Assembly (NCBI GenBank): GCA_009746045.1
Contig: RPFO01000615.1
Location: 1-64,000, forward strand
Source of the DNA: Mesostigma viride
Taxonomy: Eukaryota; Streptophyta; Mesostigmatophyceae; Mesostigmatales; Mesostigmataceae
Length of the DNA: 64,000 nt
Direction of reading: 5' to 3'
Of the stretch, positions 33,761 through 46,539 are shown in pieces (the stretch's first letter is position 1; every line of letters begins with the position of its first letter). The notes beneath the pieces are model-generated. The model had not been told where the DNA came from and did not search any database. It saw nothing but the letters and a program-made list of their open reading frames with translations. Position numbers and translations under genes: made by a program.

Positions 33761-34848
33761 GACGCTGCTAGGTCAAAGGTTTGTCTCCGATCCTTAAACG
33801 GGCGAGATTTACCTATAGCGGCATAAGTTGACCACTACACCACCCAGAGCCGGCTATCCGGTCCGGTGGTCCAATAGCAATATCTGCAATGATCCAATAA
33901 CGTGCAAAAAAGTACCAACAAAGCTATGGCTTCCAACTGGAATGGAAAAGGCCTGATCACGAAGAACCGTGGTCGGCCGTTGATTTTAGCCCATGCATGG
34001 GGAGGTAGCCCGGTGGCTTCGGATTTCGAACTCCAGGGTGTCAGTTGTGCCAAACCGTGTGCAAGAGCAGGCCGGCCAGCGGAAGTTTAGCAAATTTGTA
34101 GATCAGCTTGGCGCCAGGGGGACTAGTTCTACGCGACCACCGCATTGCTTGGCTGAGGATGATTCGCTCAGGTGGCGAGCCGGAAACGTCCAGACAAACA
34201 GGCTTCATCTGTCAGGAAAGAGATTCAGGAAAGAGAACTTTGAGAGTTGGCTCGTGTCTGTCGTGTGCTGGTTGCCGCTTGGTTGTTTGCTCCTGGTTTG
34301 CTGTGTCTTTCCAACTCTCATTTAGTCTCAACAGGGCCCTCAGGGTCGTGACATGCGACAGCCTTACTCTTGCATGAGAAGCGCCTTTACAGATTCCTAC
34401 TGTGAGGTCTGTTGGACGTGATGGGCCGATCCTGGCCTGATGGGTCTTTGAGGCTTGAGCCATGAGGTCCACCCGCCGATTTCCGTGAGGGTAAACCTCA
34501 AACTGGTATGTCGCTACCGTACTTGGGACAGCATAGGGCTTAACAGTGCGAGGGCAAATGGGCAATGTGGATACGAGATTACGAGTGGATATGCTGTGTC
34601 ACGCAGGAGTGGATATGCTGGGTCGGCATGATGTGTGCACAAATATCTTACACACCTGTTTAGAAAACTTCAAGTTGTTTCCTGCGTTTTCATACCCATT
34701 TTTAATCGATAACAACACCCGCGATAATTCTGCTTGAATGCAACTTTTGGAGTTTTCGTTCACCGAACACGCTACGCGTATTCTGCAGCACCCTAGCGGT
34801 TGTCAATGATAATTTCCTTGCTTCTTATCTCCGGCTAGAATTGTCGGC
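33761..34848. other. Divergent promoter region of KCBP and the AS8-like gene
   Basis: The two ATGs, at 33760 (minus) and 34849 (plus), are 1,088 bp apart with no gene between. I could not identify a convincing TATA box. A GGCCGTTGATTTTAGCC near 33977 resembles half of the left-arm palindrome but is probably chance. Confidence 0.5.
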
Positions 34849-36093
34849 ATGGACCCGCCAGAGGGAGGAGGCACGCCTAAGCTTCCGAGCAGCAAACCAA
34901 AGCGACCGCGAAGAGACGATCTTGCAATCCTTGGCCTTTACCGAAAATGGTATGTGCATGCGGATACCACGTGAAGGCATTGATTTTACCTCGAATGCCG
35001 GCGGATGTGCCTTGTTACAACTACCGCATATGCTCTATTCGAAATTTTTTCCTTGCGCTGGTGAACAGGAACCCGGTGCACCCCACAATCGGCACTTTCT
35101 CGGGCCTCGGGCTTGGTTTAGGATGCGGCGTCGGGTGGGGCCTCGGAATCGGCATGCCGGCGCTGGGATACGTCGGCGCAGGTTGCGGAGTTGGCTTCAC
35201 GGTGGGCTTTACTTTCGCTGGCATCGGCGTCGGCCTTCCTTTGATATGGCAGCAGACGACCTCGATCACGGATACTGAAGAGACCTCTTTGGGTAAGCTG
35301 ATACGTGTTTCCCACAAAGCTGAACCCAACCATCCTAGCCCCTAGCTAGAATGGCTTCACTTGCCCTGGCTGCCCCTTGCGTATTTACTTAATCACATGC
35401 CTCTGAGTCAAGCTGGGTGGTGGGGAGAATTGTGTGGAGTGTGAGGTACTTTGGCAGTGCCCTGTTACCCCCCAAAGCAGGGGATGACCCCTGAAGTAAA
35501 CAGTGTAGCTGTCGCTTCTGGTCACCGCAGCATGGGAGCTAGGCGATTGCTGTCGAAGATCGCCCATAGAGAGAGAGAGAGATTGCTGTAGAAGATATGT
35601 ATGTATTATCTTTAGTAAGAATGCCATTCTGCTTATAGCTAAAATATACATGGAGTTGCCAGAACTGGCAAGGCTTCATGACGATCCTGTCTTTCCACTG
35701 CGCTGTGGCCTCCCTCATTGCCAGTGGGCTGCAGACATCTCTTCTTACCAGGGGCTTTTTTTCGCAAATAATGTTCTGCAGTCCTATGCTCAACAAGATT
35801 GCCTCACCTACAAGCTCCATGCTTGATGTCTAAAATTACTACTAATACATCGGCCCTCCTTGGCCCTGCCTGTGCTTGCCCGGCTGAATCCTCTTCGCAT
35901 TTCTATCATTCCACTGTGCTGCATGTTGTGTGGTGCGTGTGCGCCAGTTTCCGCGGAGCGGTCCGGTCATGCCATCAAGGTAAAGGACGTGCTGCTTCAG
36001 CTGCAGGGGGCGTCAAGAAAGGTGTGGCAGTCCACGGCGGACAGCATAAAGGGCGTGGTGGCGGGGGCCTTGCCACCCTTTCGCCGACCCTAG
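34849..36093 (+). CDS. Cadmium-induced protein AS8-like
   Basis: Three exons in phase: 34849-34949, 35069-35292 and 35948-36093, with donors GTATGT and GTAAGC and acceptors ACAG and CCAG; 156 residues. The first exon is a basic N-terminus (KPKRPRRDD). The second has the hallmark of the plant AS8 family: WNPVHPT, then a Gly-rich run with GCGVGW, a second with GYVGAGCGVGFTVG, and GLP. These glycine zippers are long enough for two membrane-spanning helices. The third exon has an amphipathic helix (KDVLLQLQGASRKVWQSTAD). The family is poorly understood; plant members are predicted for plastid or membrane. The identification rests on the motif order. Confidence 0.82.
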
Positions 36094-39028
36094 ACAGGCC
36101 CTTGCGTCGTTGAACTCTGGCGCTATTCACTGGATACACATAGACGGCAACACAAGGCAACAGGCATACACATTTGGAACATTGGACAGTCTGTCAAGCG
36201 GGATATCTGCCCATCTCATTCGCCAAGGATAGCCGGCCGTCTCGGTATTCCTGTGGAACACCCAGCAGGGTGCTCAGACTCTCACCTCGGCTACAGAGGG
36301 AAACTGCGACCGTTGATGCCACGTGGGCCCTTTGTACCAAAGCGGGCGGTGAGGGCTTGATTGGTTACTGTTTTACCCTTGATTTTGAGGGCACGGTGCC
36401 TCTGCCTGCTTGTGACAGCGTGCGGGCCGCCTTCTTCAAGTGGGGACGGCCAACCATTCTGTATCCATGCCAGGGGGGGGGCGATCCTGGTGGCTGACAA
36501 TGCCCAAAAACTCGTAGACACCTTCCAGACGCTGGGCTTAAGGAGATGCCCCTGCAGCGCTGCGATCGAGATTAGCCCATGGCCGATCCAAGAGCAATGC
36601 TGAAGCCGACACGTCCTGAGGCGGCTGCTGTTGCATGCACCAAATGCCTGTTGGAGAAATCCGGTGCGATGTTTATGCACAAGGGATGCTGCGCAGTACC
36701 TAGCCATACATCTTGTCACTGGTTGCAGCCTGCTGTCCTAGGGACGGAGCTATGCTGCACACCCTGCCAGAACTAGTTGTCCCAAGGGCATCTTGTGGCT
36801 ATGGGCATGCTGGGACAGGCACTGCCATGAATGGGACAAGATACGATGCCAGCTGGCTGTTTGTGTGTGTGGGACAAGCCGGGGCAGAGACTGGCACTGT
36901 GATGCCATGACCTGTAAAAAAACTACGGCGTCGCAAGCCATTTTCTTCTTGAAGGCTGGCACCAGGGGAATCATGTACAGCAGAGCCGCCAGCATGCGTT
37001 CTGTGCGTTGTGAACTCCATTCCGCCGTGACGAATGCGGTAAGTCTGGGCACGGCTCATGGCACCACCCATGCCTCTGCAGCATCACATCCGCTAGGCCC
37101 TTGTGGGGAGCGATGTGACCGTGAGCCCCAGAAGGTATCAAGAAAGAAAGCAATTCAATGCCAGGCATCACGTGGGGCCGCGACATCGTGGGGTGCAGCA
37201 GGCGGCCGCAAGGCTCTGTGGTACTTCTAGAACAGCCCATTGAAGGGTTCTTGGAAGCGTGCCTTGGACAGATGGCATGGTGGATCTGTGAAACATGGTG
37301 GGCCGTGGGGAAAGGGGGGGGGGGAGGGGGGTCCTTGGTCAGTTCCAGACCCCCGGCCCGGTCCAAATTGGACTCCATTGAAACCGCTGCGGTATCAAAC
37401 AAGCTCATCCCCCGAAGATGCGCGCGGCCCGAAGATGCGCGCGGCGCGAAGATGCAAACAGCATCGCAGGTGAGCAAACTGTCATGTCTATATTGTACCC
37501 TAAGGTTTCAGAAGGCAAAGACTTTGCAAATCGAACCCAAACGATCCGTTTGGCACAATTCATTCCCTATCCTATGTGTATGCGGTTTTGTATCGAACTT
37601 AAAATGTACGATAGGCAACTGACTGTCTTTTTTGCTGTGCCAGCTCTCAACAGTCTAGCCCCATGCGTGGGCGGCACCCATAGCCCCACCCCAGCCTGCC
37701 AGTGGCTGCCGGGCGGAAGTTGACGAGAAAATAGGTTTCTCGGTGCTAGAGCAACCCCCCCCCAAAAACGCCACTACCACCATATTGCCGCGTGGGTCCC
37801 TGCGTGGCCGCCGCGCGTGCCAGATTTGCCCTCCGCGCGGACGGCGTTGCCTCTGTCCAAGGTACCGGCCAAGCCAGGCTTAGTGGCGCGGGACAGCACA
37901 CAGCTCGCAGCATGCGCCACCACCACCACCATGCTTGCTGTGGCTTGTGCATACGCGCGCTGCTATGGCCCGGCTTGTCTATGTTGGTACCCGGTGCAAA
38001 CCACCAGGTTGCACCGCGGAGTGGAGTTGCACGAGGTCCCTGCAGATGGGTGGATGTGGCACAGCTGTGGCGGCTCAAAATGCAGCTCCCCGCAGCAATA
38101 GTGGCACCGGGGTGGGGGGGTGGCATTGGTTTGTGCCACAGCCATCCGTTCCCATGGGGCCGATGGTGATACCGAATGACCATCTCATTTCGTTCCGCAG
38201 GTTCCTTGTCTGTCTGCAAATATTTGTGGCGCTTCCCTAGCTCTTTGCTCGGTGAACTGAAAGCACGAATACAAGCATGCGTGGCATGCGCGGATGCTTT
38301 CGTGTGCATGAAGGCTGCTTCGGCGTGGGGCGCGTGCTGGCAACATTTAACTATCTTTGGTGACCAACGTAGCTGGCGGATTTATGACAAGGAGTTGAGA
38401 GTGCCTTGTTGTTGATGTCAAGAGGCAAGATGGCTGTACGAGTTCCACTTTATTCGGAAATCTCCTACTTTATATCGAAAATCTCTGCAATGTTGCAATT
38501 GTGTTTGCTCAGCGGAGAACTATGTTTCATTTCCCGGTTGCCTAATGTCCACGTGTCGTGTGTTGCGTCTGCAGCTGGGCTGGGTCGAGGACTGGTCATA
38601 ACTGCGATCGACTTGGGCATCCAGGCAATCCAGCAAGTTGATTAAGTGAGACAACTATTCCAGGACTCCTGCTGGCCCAACGTTGTGTAAGGACTACAAT
38701 AGCAGTCTCAGAGGAAAGGCGTGAAGACTATTGATGGTTGTGTGATCGCTACAAGCACCTCAATCCTTTCTGTTGTAATCATTACTCATGATCCAACAAA
38801 TTGAGCCAGTTAATTTTGGCATCCATGTGAGTTAATTTCTGCGTGCGGGTTTCTACCTTTACCTGTTACGAAGTGAGACAACTACGGCCCTAACCCTTGT
38901 CTGGGCGTAACAATTTCTAAAATAAATTAGTTTGGTCAGTCGAAAGTCATTTTGATATTGTTTGAGACTTTCGATAGCTATGATGTTAGATTCGGGGACT
39001 TGGCCGAGTTTTTCCAACAGTCGGCCCA
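36094..39028. other. Gene-free stretch
   Basis: I see no supported gene. Short frames on both strands lack domains and splice context. There are G runs at 36472-36482 and 37312-37331 and a phrase AGTGAGACAACTA present twice (38645 and 38872). Confidence 0.5.
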
Positions 39029-39621
39029 TGTACCGTAGTGGTCAAGATCACTTTGCGACCAAAAAACAGGGTGAAATTCATATTTTGCGACCCAAATGAA
39101 GGCAAAGTTTTAGGTTTGCGAGCCCATCGACTTGTTTATGGTTAGTGGCTGGTACCCAGCTTTAATGAATGATTAGGTACTCGCCTACCCAAGTGTTTTG
39201 ACTCATCATGCACGGATTAGTCTGATAAGTTTTTTATAGGGCCCGGTGCGGCCATGGAAGGTGAGCCCATGTACTTCATGACCTGTCTACACCCCTAGTC
39301 CCACGTTTAAGATTTCCAGCATTAAGATCTTGAGACCCTGGACTTGACCTCTAATTGTAGTAGAATAGTAGTATAATGTAGTAGAACTTGGTAGAATCGA
39401 ATCATAGTAGTAATATTCTATAAGATCGTGAGCCCTGGATTTGCCGGACCCCAATCTTAAACGTGGAGCTAGGGGTGTACTTGGGGCCGTGCGGCACGGC
39501 GCAGGCGCGACGCGGTAACATTTGAACTTTGCGACCCAAAATGAAGCCCATGAAAAGCAGTTTGCGAGGTTGGTTCGCAAAGTAGTTCGTCGCAAAGTCA
39601 TCTTGACCACTACGGTACCCG
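39029..39621. mobile_element. Non-autonomous element with 29-bp inverted ends, TA target
   Basis: TACCGTAGTGGTCAAGAT and the following ACTTTGCGAC (39031-39059) return inverted at 39592-39620 with one mismatch. The ends abut TA, as in Tc1/mariner-type insertions. The interior has no transposase. It contains a second, nested element. Confidence 0.75.
39291..39481. mobile_element. Small inverted-repeat element nested in the previous one
   Basis: TACACCCCTAGTCCCACGTT... at about 39289-39315 is matched, inverted, by 39454-39480 with two mismatches. About 190 bp in all, AT-rich inside with repeated TAGTAGAA. Also TA-bounded, so probably a related MITE. Confidence 0.7.
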
Positions 39622-40738
39622 TGGCTTTGCTTTCGGTTTGGTGTGTTACTGGTCTGTACCCGGGACTATCAGGTACCGGGATGCCAGACTGGCGAATGCC
39701 ATGTGTAAATCTACGGCTACTATTGCGTAGGGATTGAGGCGCTAGAGGTTCGGCCCACTGCTGGACCGCTGGCGTCGCACGGCCTAGGACAAATGTTGCA
39801 GGTGGCAATGGCTTCCCTGGCGGCCAACCCAAAACTTTGTTTTGGAATGAAATCGACTTGAGTGAAACTCGTCTGCCAAACCAGGGGTCACATCTGGGCT
39901 GCACAAATGCCCTTTGTGCGTGCCATGTAGTTGCATAATTTATCTAGTTGTGCATTCAGGAACTAGCAAGTATTTCAGTCCACTAGTTAGCTAGAATTCG
40001 GGGCTACATTCTCGTAGTCCTCGCGGATAGCAGATTCCGGGTTCACTCGGGCGTAACTCACGCTAGACTAGGATCTTTCGGAATATCGTTGTCTCATCGT
40101 TTCTTGATGTTCGTACATGAGTTTAAGCTTGCGAGGTGTTGCCAGTTTCGAGTCTTGATGCTCTTTCTTGACCGTTGCCTGCCCCTCTCCAAAACCCCCT
40201 TTTTAGATGATGTTGCCAGGCATTTGCCTTGCCCTGGTGTAGTTGTGCAGGTTTTTAGGCGCTGTATGGGTTTAAACACCTTCATAGATGTTAGTTATTC
40301 TTTTGCTACGCTCATACTGCATAATTGTGTGGCCATGGGCTTCGTCAAGGGTGCTTTCGAGCTTATATGGGTGAGTGAAAGATCTTGGTGGTAAACCACT
40401 GTCATCATGTGCCAGCAAGTATGTTGGCCATGCCATGGCAAGGCAAAACAGTTTTATCCATGTCCATTCTTGTTAGAGACACTTGAAATATGCTTAACCT
40501 GCCCAGTACATTGGTGGTTAACACTAAAAAAAAAACCTTTCGTGGGTAGGTATCCAAACCCACTCCCTACGTGCTTGCATAGGCTCTCGCACATTATAAG
40601 GTATAATATAACTGCAATATGATGATGCAAGCATGTTGTCCTATTATGCTGGAAGGGAAATGAGTTGATTGGCATGGTTGGTGGCCACGGTGGTGTGTAG
40701 TACGACCGCACTCCCATGCTAGCATTTTGCTACCAAGG
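39622..40738. other. Gene-free stretch
   Basis: The longest frame (40089-40394, plus) has no recognisable domain or codon pattern. Nothing else seen. Confidence 0.45.
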
Positions 40739-40739
40739 C

Positions 40740-41144
40740 CCAGTCCTATTTATAGGACTGGCAGTGTTTTGCATGTTTCAGGCAGTGCCAGAGGCCGAAT
40801 TGAGTCCAGTTTTTTGCCACAGTTCAAGAACTCTAATATCTACATGCCTATGATTTTTAATAGTGAATATGGATTTTATTGGATTTTACACACTCGTGTT
40901 TCCACAGAAAATTCCAAAATCGCAAGTAAGGGTTGAGACTCATGTATAATTTTACATGATTTGGTCAACATATGATTTTTTAAGCATATGCCCAATCATC
41001 AGTGCCCAATCGATCAGAATATGCCCAAGCATTAGCATGATATTGAGTGCTATGATGCATATCAAACACATGGGGTACCCCCCCCCCCCCTTACCGCCAC
41101 ATGATCTCAAAGATGGTATACTCAGTCCTATTTTTAGGACTGAG
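40740..41144. repeat. Pair of hairpins with the same arms
   Basis: CCAGTCCTA-TTTA-TAGGACTGG at 40740-40761 and CTCAGTCCTA-TTTT-TAGGACTGAG at 41121-41144. Two near-identical palindromes 380 bp apart may mark the ends of a fold-back or hairpin-ended element inserted next to the LINE fragment at 41153. A run of 12 C lies at 41079-41090. Confidence 0.45.
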
Positions 41145-41152
41145 TTATTACA

Positions 41153-41601
41153 AACGACGTGTTAAGCAACACACCACCTCCACCACCTCCACCATCTCGG
41201 CACAACTCAAGCAACAAGCCCTCGACCTTCGCGAGGAAGCCGACATCGCCCGGCGCAGCCACAATGTCATCGTCAAGCACTTCGACCAGCAGGCAGGTGA
41301 GACCTCCCCGAGCCTTCTTGAGGCATTTAAGCGCGCCATTCTTGCCCCCATGTTACTCACTGGTGAGCTGGACATGTCGGCTGTCCGCCTCCCCCGCGCG
41401 CGGGGGAAGGCTGGCCCGGCACCCGTGCTCCTCACCTTTAAGTACATGGCGGACAAGCTGGCGTTCCTTAAGGGGACGTGCGCCCGCCGAATTTTTTGGC
41501 GCCAAAAAAATTCGCGGTACCGCCGTGAAGTGAAAAGTGGGTGCACGGTGCGCGCACCCCTTGCGGAAGTGGCCATGGCGACTGCGTTTAGGCGAAACTA
41601 G
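41153..41601 (+). mobile_element. LINE ORF1 fragment
   Basis: An open frame continues the ORF1 seen at 18.8-20.1 kb: LKQQALDLREEAD, then a helical region and PAPVLLTFKYMADKLAFLKG, the RNA-recognition-like strand/helix of L1 ORF1 proteins. It stops at 41601 without the C-terminal domain, which appears in other copies (44106, 52280). Confidence 0.65.
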
Positions 41602-43200
41602 CAATGTCGGGCTAGAGAAACGCAAAACAAATGCTCGAATGTTGAAGACGATGATTTAATGATGTTGGGTTGTGGCGGCAAGTAGCTGGTTTACAATATC
41701 GCTGCTTTCTTTTACTGCCATCGGCATGGGGGGTAGACTGCATTTTTTGGTCGCGCGGAATAAAATAGAATTCGTGATAGCGGCAGTGAATTCGCAGTTT
41801 TGGGGGTTGTTCTGACCGTGAAGCAGGCGTGAATATCGGTTGCATCGAATTCTAAACCGAGCTGGTGCTTTTTGCCAGATTTTCGGCCTTTATCGGTAAG
41901 TAATTGTTCAGACCTGCGCAGTGCGTGTCTGACCTGTCCATGGAATAACCGCTGTTGTTGCGCGCCTGGGCGAGGGATTTACGAGGGCGAGGTACAGATT
42001 TGTCGCGAATGTTATCGGCTATCAGTGCTTTCTTCTATGAGCTCATCGTTCGAGTTTTTTTGGGTTCTTTTTGGGCAGTTTCCGCCAGCTAGCTCGCCGT
42101 CGCTTGCCGTTGTGTTGTCGAATACCTGGCAGCTTTAGATTGTTTTCGTCGATGTCGTGATCAGGGCCGCTTCAGTCGCAACCTATAGCTCTTCGGGAAG
42201 GTTTAAGGCATTTCATAAAACGTGTTCTGGCAAGGATGTTGTGCGTATGGACGCTTCTTGTTGTGTGAGAGTGACGCACCCTCTCTTCGCAGCGGCATCA
42301 CAGCGCTCATGCGCTGGAGGGCCGCCAATGGTTTCTTTCCATTTTATCGTGCAGGGGAGGAAGTGTTTGATTGACGATTATGTTGGAGATATTGCATTTG
42401 TGTGACTGCATGTAGATAGCTACCACCATTGGTTTATTTGAGCTTTCCCTTGATATCATCATGTGAAAAGACTGCCATGTGCTGAGCCAACCATGGTTGA
42501 CATGGTTGACTGCATGCAAGCTTTGTATGCCATGATCTCCTTGGTTCCTTGCCCTCCATAGTTCCAGTTTGTTGCCCATCTCAGGTAGGGCAGTTCAGGA
42601 GTTGTTGCTGTTTTGGTTAGCTTGGTTGGCATAAACCTTACACTCTAACCTGGGAGAAACATAGAAAATGCTGGTAAGGCATTTTAGTGCCATCATCATT
42701 ATTGCTATTCACATGCTTATAAGTCTGGCCATGCTCGAGGTACGGTTAAGGGCTATGAGGTGTGTGGCCACCCCTGTGTACTTCATAACATATTCAGCAT
42801 GTATTTGATGCATGTTGGATGGCATGTAAAGTGTAATTGTGTTTATACTTGGTTACTGAGTGGTCCTTAGCGCCTGTCCGGTGGTCGTCTAGGAAACTCA
42901 TCAGTGCGTGTCACAGTGACCCCCAACCTTGAGCATGTGTCGTCATCAGTGTGTAATAGTTATTTATATGTGCTTTTGGTCATAGATTTGCCGAGTTCTA
43001 ATCATTGAGTTTACAAGGTAACCTTGGGTTGAGTATAGTGTATGCTCTCTTGGCATGTATGCCTAGCGATCGTGTTGCTATGCTTGCGCTTGCAAGGTTG
43101 GCCATGCCGAGGGCAGGTAAGGGCAGATGAGGTGCCTAGCTGTTTGCTTATGGGTGTAGACACCTCCCCCGCTGCCCTTGCACAGCTGGATGAGCTGAGG
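41602..43200. other. Gene-free stretch
   Basis: Short frames only, with no domain or consistent splice pattern. Confidence 0.4.
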
Positions 43201-43217
43201 AACAAGAGGAAGCCAGC

Positions 43218-43618
43218 AGGTGGTCAAGAAGACGCTAGAGTACAAGGCTGAGGCAGCCCGGGCGTGGCATGTGAAGCGTGGCCATCGCTGGGATGAGGGC
43301 AAGGTAGATGCCCAGAGGGGCCAGGTCACCTACAGCAAGGGGGTGCACTATGGGGGTGTGGGGGCTGCTACTGGGGGGGCGGGGGCGGGCAGCAATGAGG
43401 ATGATGATGACACTGCACACATCCCTTGCTTGCGCTGCTCTAAGACCGATGCATCTGATGATGACCCTTTCTTGCTGTGCAGCACACCCGGGTGCGATGG
43501 GGGGCTCCACCTGAGCTGCACGGTCCCTCTCCTGCCCAGCGTACCTGATGGGGACTGGTTCTGCCCAGTTTGCTGTGGGGAAGACTGTGATGATGGCAGT
43601 GATAGTGACAGTGACTAG
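43218..43618 (+). CDS. PHD-finger protein, fragment
   Basis: The frame encodes a PHD finger near its C-terminus: CLRC, then CSTPGC, H-x2-C and CPVC (about 43429-43581), the C4-H-C3 order of histone-tail readers, followed by an acidic SDSDSD tail. Before it is a basic helical stretch (KKTLEYKAEAARAWHVKRG). The frame has a stop just upstream; either an acceptor at CCAGCAG (43217) opens it or a one-base shift joins it to the preceding frame LDELRNKRK. I found no exons further upstream, so it is a partial gene or a pseudogene. Confidence 0.5.
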
Positions 43619-44105
43619 TATAATGGACGCCCAGGTGGCATGCTGCCAAAGAGCATAACTTCCACACCGCTTGTCCAAATGCAGCCAGATTTTGCCAGCG
43701 TGTGTGTCGATGACTAATGGAATTTTGAATATCATGTTTGGCCCATTTCACATGTGTTTGGTATTTTATTATTTTTGGCATGTGTGAAAAACAGCGTTTT
43801 TGTACTTGCAAGAGCATAAAAATTCTAAAGCATGTCAGATATGGGTTGTGAGTGGCTCTAATTTTTGGCCACCCACGACCTGCTTGGACAATATCATGCC
43901 TGGCCTGAATTGATGTGTGCATTGGCTGGGGCATACTGTGCCCTAATTAGCGTCTTTTTCTATTTTTAGCGCGATACCGGCGCGTGGTTGGGGGTAGAAC
44001 CTTCAATGAATGCATGGATAACTCACTAAACATGTTATTTAGGGCCCCTAATCATGGCTGGGCATAATTCAATTGAATTCATATTGAAACAAGTGTATTC
44101 CAGTT
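43619..44105. other. Gene-free stretch
   Basis: AT-rich, no frame or repeat I can support. Confidence 0.4.
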
Positions 44106-44336
44106 TTGGGGGGTTTTGGTGGCACACCTCCCCTTAAATGCCGCAAGAAGCTCTCGGAGACTCGCTTCACGCTGGACGACGACTTGACCCTGGCCCAGCA
44201 ACAGCGGCGACGCGAGCTATGGCCGACCTACCTTCAGCTCCGGCAGAGCGCAAGGGGGAAGCCGGTATACTGGAGGGGGGCGGTCATCCACGTTGACCAC
44301 AAGCCCTGGCAGCCCCCTCCTGCCACCTCAGACTAG
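44106..44336 (+). mobile_element. LINE ORF1 C-terminal fragment
   Basis: Encodes FTLDDDLTLAQQQRRRELW, matching the DL(T/S)-Q-RR signature of the C-terminal domain of L1 ORF1 proteins. The 3' flank (44680-44722) is the LINE 3' region, which also occurs at 52790-52830; the DNA transposon below has inserted into it. Confidence 0.7.
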
Positions 44337-45599
44337 GAATACTATATATACTATATATACCAGTAGTGTAGATTGGTAAGGCTTAGCCTAGCATGTGGCC
44401 CACGCGCATGTGCGCCCACAATGGCCCCCATGGATGATGCCTTCAACATTTAGCCATGCTTTGTCTATAACGGGACCCCCATGGATGTTGCATTAAGAAT
44501 TTAGCCATGCTATGCCATGCAGAGAGATGCTCTCTGTCGAGAAGCCATGCCCTAGCTCTTGTATCGCCATGATGAGCTTCCCCCACATGACATACTCCCC
44601 AGTTAGCTGGGCATAGTGTGAAGATCATGAGGGTGCCGGTGCCCTTGAGACACCTAGAGCAAGTGCTGCTTACATTCCACTCTTGCAGGAAGCCGTAGCC
44701 TAGAATGTATCAAAAGCCATACACTCTGGGCTCCAACTTGGGTAAAAAGTGGGGAATTGTGGGTAAATCTAGGGTAAATGCCGGGTAAAAAGTTTTTACC
44801 CGAAGGTAAAAACAGGGTAAAGGGAATTTGTGGGTAAAAACAGATGAAAAAATTACCCCGTTTTTACCCAGTTTGAACTCGGTATGCCATAGTGTTGGGC
44901 AAAAAGGGGGTAAAGTTTTACCACCTGGTAAAAAACAGGTAATTTCCGTTTTACCCACCAGGTAATTTCGGGGTAAAACTTTACCCACCAGGTAAACTAG
45001 GGGAAAAGAACAATTTACCCATATTTACCCTCTTTTTCCCCGATCGATCGAGTGGGCCGGGTGCAGGTGCAGCCCATGCACCCTGGCCCTCCCATCAAAT
45101 GACATCGAGGCTTGACCTGAAACTTGTTGCACGTTGCTACTAGGATAAAGGGACGGAAAGAATTTCAGCACCGACGGGGGACGGGCGAGTTCAGCAACGG
45201 ACGGAAGGAATTTCAGCGGCGACGGGCGACGGGCTAACGGAACCCCATAAACGGTCGGCCCACCAATTTGCTGCGTTCTGCGTCGCGGCCCAATCACGAA
45301 ATTTCAAATTTTGATGGCCGCGGGATGACGTTATGGCTGTCGCAGCGACCTGTTTAGTTGGTCGTCCCTGATGTGCAGCTACGTTTTCAGTGTTGGAGGG
45401 TTGGAAACGGGGCTTGAAAGGACAAACGCTCAGTTATTTAGTGACGGGTCTTTGGAACTGCTGGACTGTTGGTGCCGTAAGCTCTTGGAGAGGGTTGCTA
45501 GGAAGACGAACTGTCAGGGTAGGATGTGGCACCGGTCTGACGCCTGGTAAAGCTGCGTTTTTTGTTTGCTGGGCTTTTGAACGGTGATGAATGCATATT

Positions 45600-46130
45600 T
45601 TTGCTTCCAGGCGGTCCATTTCCATTGTGTTCACGCGAGGAGGGGAGAGGGGATAGGGAGGGGCCGTTTGCTTCCCGGGCGGTTCCATGGATCATGTCCC
45701 GCCATATGCACATATGCCACCGTCTTTTGCGCTCGGTTTCCTTTTATTTCGGTTTCGCCGCTTTGGAACGTCGTTTCATGCATTAATATGCTTCGAGGCC
45801 GTCTCTTTGCGTTGTGTTTCCGTCAGCAGCGGGAAAGGAGGCCCGGTTTGCTCGGCCATCACATTCGTTGCGTCTCTTCCCGGATGGGAGGTATGCCTCC
45901 CGCTCTTGGTTGCTGTATTTCGATGGGGAATGCTTTCGAATGCCTTTCCATTCTTTTCCCTGCACCCACGCAGTATTTTTCCGTTGTGTTTCGGTGAGCC
46001 ACGGGAATGGAGTCAGCGTAGGCTTAGCGAGCCTCTCCGGTGCGTCATTCCCTGTCGTGCAGGTGTGTCTTTGTTATTCTAACCGCCAGATCTGTCGTAT
46101 TTCGACTTGGAGTGTCATGAAATGTCCATC
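45600..46130 (+). repeat. Diverged tandem repeat of about 180 bp, three copies
   Basis: TTCCATTGTGTTCACGCGAG, GCGTTGTGTTTCCGTCAGCA and TTCCGTTGTGTTTCGGTGAG start three blocks about 180 bp apart, each followed by GGGA(A/G)(A/T)GGAG-like sequence. The copies are strongly diverged. Located inside the transposon. Confidence 0.4.
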
Positions 46131-46539
46131 AACTGATTTGTTGGCAGATTTTGGCTGGGGCAGGTACCGCTTCGGCATGTGCTCCACCATTGGGACATGG
46201 CTGCAACTACCCCAGTCACCTGCCACCCATCTGACTTGGGCCAACTCATCCCCTTTCTTGTGTTTGTTGCTTCTGCATGGGCTGTTTTGAAAGCAGGTAT
46301 GCTGCCTGCGGGGGATGGCCCAGACGCGGCGTGGTATCATGAGCATCAAGCGCGGCTAGGCAAACGGCCGGGGATATAAGCTCTGGATGTTGATTTTGAT
46401 TTGGTTTTGTAACTTTTGATGATCAGTTTATAAAGGACCGTAAGGCGGCTTTTAATTTTTCCATTCTTCTCCATTTTCCCTTCTAGTTTATGGAGCTCTG
46501 CACATGCTTCCCTCCTTTATCGAGGATCGCATTAACGAG

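Noticed and set aside
40089-40394. Hypothetical gene of 101 codons
   Set aside because: No domain, no splice context and no codon bias I can judge; probably chance.
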